Shown piece after piece: positions 48,517 through 49,796 of a stretch of DNA of 49,796 nt. This DNA is from Nitrososphaerota archaeon (lineage in GTDB: Archaea > Thermoproteota > Nitrososphaeria > Nitrososphaerales > Nitrosopumilaceae), in contig JAJPGX010000005.1 in the NCBI GenBank assembly GCA_021325595.1, positions 1 through 49,796 on the forward strand, written 5' to 3'. A model generated the notes under the pieces. That model saw nothing but the letters and a program-made list of their open reading frames with translations, was not told where the DNA came from and searched no databases. Numbering within the stretch: the stretch's first letter is position 1; each line of letters opens with the position of its first letter. The translations under genes and the position numbers were made by a program.

Positions 48517-49473
48517 ATGACATCAAACGGTATCTTGCTTGAAAAAAACGGGACCAAAGTTTTGCTTGACCCAAAACGTGGTACAGGTAGCATGGCGTTT
48601 GTATCTCATGCTCATACCGATCACTTACATAACCAAAATGGTGGATTGGTGCTTACTACTAGACAGACACAAGAGATTGCAAAACAGCGTGGATTCGTAA
48701 TTGAAAATTATGTAGAGGAATATTCTGGCTTTGAGATGATTGACTCAGGACACATCTTGGGCTCAAAAGGATTGGTATTTGATGACATCTTCTATACTGG
48801 AGATATCTGTACAAGAAATCGTTCTTTTATGAAAGGAGGTAAGATTCCAAAATGTAAAACATTGATAACTGAATGCACTTTTGGTATGCCAGAATATGTC
48901 TTTCCGCAAATAGATGATGTCGTAAAACAAGTAAATGCGATAATTTCTGATCTTTATTCCAGAGGTAAACCGGTAATCTTGTTTGGGTATGAGCTTGGCA
49001 AGTCTCAGATTTTATCTGATCTATTTTCGCATTGGGAGCCATACTATCATGATTCTGTCAAAAAGATAAATGACTTGTATCGAAGCTTTGGTGTTAATAT
49101 GCGGGATTCAATAGGCCATACTGAAGCTGAAAGCAGTGGTCTTCTTGACAAAAAACCATGGCTTATGATTGCGCCTAATCTCAGCTCAAAAAGCGTATTT
49201 GTAAAACATATGAAATCAAAATATGATGCAATAACAATTGGATTTAGCGGATGGGCAAAATCTCCGAGATTTGCATTTTCAAGAGGTCACGATTATTCAA
49301 TACCTTTAAGCGATCATTGTGATTACAACGAATTACTTGATCTTGTCAAGTCTTGCAGTCCTGAAAAAATATACACTGTTCATGGTTTTGTAGAAGAGTT
49401 TGCGTCTGATCTTACAGAGATGGGGTTTGATGCTCAACCACTAAAAGAAAATTCACTTGACGAATTTTTGTAA
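48517..49473 (+). CDS. Metallo-beta-lactamase-fold RNA/DNA exonuclease (COG1236-like)
   Basis: A 318-residue MBL-fold nuclease related to mRNA 3'-end processing factors and ligase-associated exonucleases. The metal motif is FVSHAHTDHLHNQNGG; further motifs are MIDSGHILGSKGLVF, FYTGDICTRNRSFM, LITECTFGMPEYVFP, and the beta-CASP end FSGWAKSPRFAFSRGHDYSI with LSDHCDYNELLDLV and YTVHGFVEEFASDL. It may process RNA ends or act in repair beside uvrC, which is convergent. ATG 48517 is used; a longer frame begins at 48463. Confidence 0.85.
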   Translation: MTSNGILLEKNGTKVLLDPKRGTGSMAFVSHAHTDHLHNQNGGLVLTTRQTQEIAKQRGFVIENYVEEYSGFEMIDSGHILGSKGLVFDDIFYTGDICTRNRSFMKGGKIPKCKTLITECTFGMPEYVFPQIDDVVKQVNAIISDLYSRGKPVILFGYELGKSQILSDLFSHWEPYYHDSVKKINDLYRSFGVNMRDSIGHTEAESSGLLDKKPWLMIAPNLSSKSVFVKHMKSKYDAITIGFSGWAKSPRFAFSRGHDYSIPLSDHCDYNELLDLVKSCSPEKIYTVHGFVEEFASDLTEMGFDAQPLKENSLDEFL

Positions 49474-49477
49474 AACA

Positions 49478-49796
49478 CTATGTAAACTTACGAATGGCCC
49501 TGTTATACGCTACGCCGAATCTGTGAGCTTCATCTCTTGCAAACTGTAAAATTTTGAGAGCCTGACTGCTTTTTGGAATAACTAGAGGCTTTGCCGTCTT
49601 TGGTAGGTATACTTCTTCGTTTTCTTTTGCAAGTGAAATACAAGGCAGATTCACGTCTATTGAGTGCAGCGCACCTAGTGCTGCATTAAGCTGCCCCTTT
49701 CCACCATCGATTAAGACCAAATCAGGCATTTTTGTTTTTTCTTGCTTTATTCTCAAGTATCTCCTTTTTACAATTTCTGATATCATGGAAAAATCA
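49478..49796 (-). CDS. uvrC: UvrC excinuclease subunit, C-terminal part (cut by the window edge)
   Basis: The visible 106 or so residues are the end of the RNase H-like endonuclease domain that makes the 5' incision in nucleotide excision repair. DFSMISEIVKRRYLRIKQE, MPDLVLIDGGKGQLNAALGA (with the catalytic Asp) and LQFARDEAHRFGVAYNRAIR match the family. The protein stops right after this domain at RKFT, so the tandem helix-hairpin-helix tail of bacterial UvrC is absent. The frame is open to the window end, so the N-terminus lies outside. Confidence 0.92.
   Translation of the reverse strand, partial: DFSMISEIVKRRYLRIKQEKTKMPDLVLIDGGKGQLNAALGALHSIDVNLPCISLAKENEEVYLPKTAKPLVIPKSSQALKILQFARDEAHRFGVAYNRAIRKFT

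Noticed and set aside
1-49796. Mobile elements, CRISPR arrays, prophage or defence islands
   Set aside because: I saw no transposase or integrase motif, no regularly spaced repeats and no att-like duplications; the only long exact repeat found is the 73-bp pair within one gene.

Overview
This AT-rich window comes from a chromosome of an ammonia-oxidising archaeon (Nitrososphaerota/Thaumarchaeota), most likely the Nitrosopumilales. Three kinds of evidence point there. First, archaeal-eukaryotic information genes: ribosomal proteins S25e and L40e, RNA polymerase subunit Rpo6/K, Alba, and a CdvC/Vps4 ATPase beside an ESCRT-III-like protein. Second, a split methylmalonyl-CoA mutase with its epimerase and chaperone GTPase, as used in the 3-hydroxypropionate/4-hydroxybutyrate carbon fixation cycle. 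Third, A/T-rich TATA-like boxes about 26 nt before many start codons, i.e. mostly leaderless mRNAs, often starting at TTG or GTG. Coding density is very high. I see no IS element, prophage, CRISPR array, rRNA or canonical tRNA.

Layout. 1-2.2 kb: S25e, cyclophilin-like protein, Rpo6, Alba, XRE-type regulator. 2.2-8.7 kb: an asparagine-synthase-like protein, then a minus-strand run (ureohydrolase, DUF2203, UbiA prenyltransferase, aldo/keto reductase, a YHS protein too short for most gene finders), and a thioredoxin-like protein with BirA. 8.8-10.9 kb: two related secreted proteins and a winged-helix membrane protein with a His/Asp/Gly tail. 11-22.5 kb: housekeeping (YchF-type GTPase, CysS, NadE, Rieske protein, AhcY, MetG, MFS transporter, KARI). 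22.5-26.1 kb: the methylmalonyl-CoA module. 26.1-30.5 kb: CBS regulator, MscL, TIM, a Cys-tailed small protein, L40e, SucCD. 30.46-30.76 kb: a gene-free stretch holding a strong hairpin, a candidate ncRNA. 30.8-36.2 kb: IleS, a secreted protein and a TrmB-type regulator. 36.4-38.7 kb: a three-gene cell-division-type operon (ESCRT-III-like, coiled-coil unknown, CdvC). 38.8-43.2 kb: carAB. 43.2-49.8 kb: phosphoesterase, SWIM protein, purine and folate genes (PurD, 5-formyl-THF cyclo-ligase, FolD, PurN), an MBL-fold nuclease and the C-terminal end of UvrC.

The most striking observation is in carB. After codon 25 the frame meets a TAA inside a 21-nt insertion (40005-40025) that interrupts the conserved GE/FDYSG motif. 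The insertion folds with its flanks into a bulge-helix-bulge: GGCG pairs with CGCC, with 3-nt bulges AAA and AAT, and an inner GTCA/TGAC hairpin. Cutting after the second nucleotide of each bulge restores GAA-TTC-GAT-TAC exactly. This looks like a minimal archaeal mRNA intron of the type removed by the tRNA-splicing endonuclease, placed in a pyrimidine/arginine biosynthesis gene. I know of no description of one in carB.

A second genome-scale pattern is that convergent genes nearly always abut or overlap at their stop codons, often through a shared palindrome (CTAG, TTAA, TCAAGCTTGA). This leaves no room for separate terminators.
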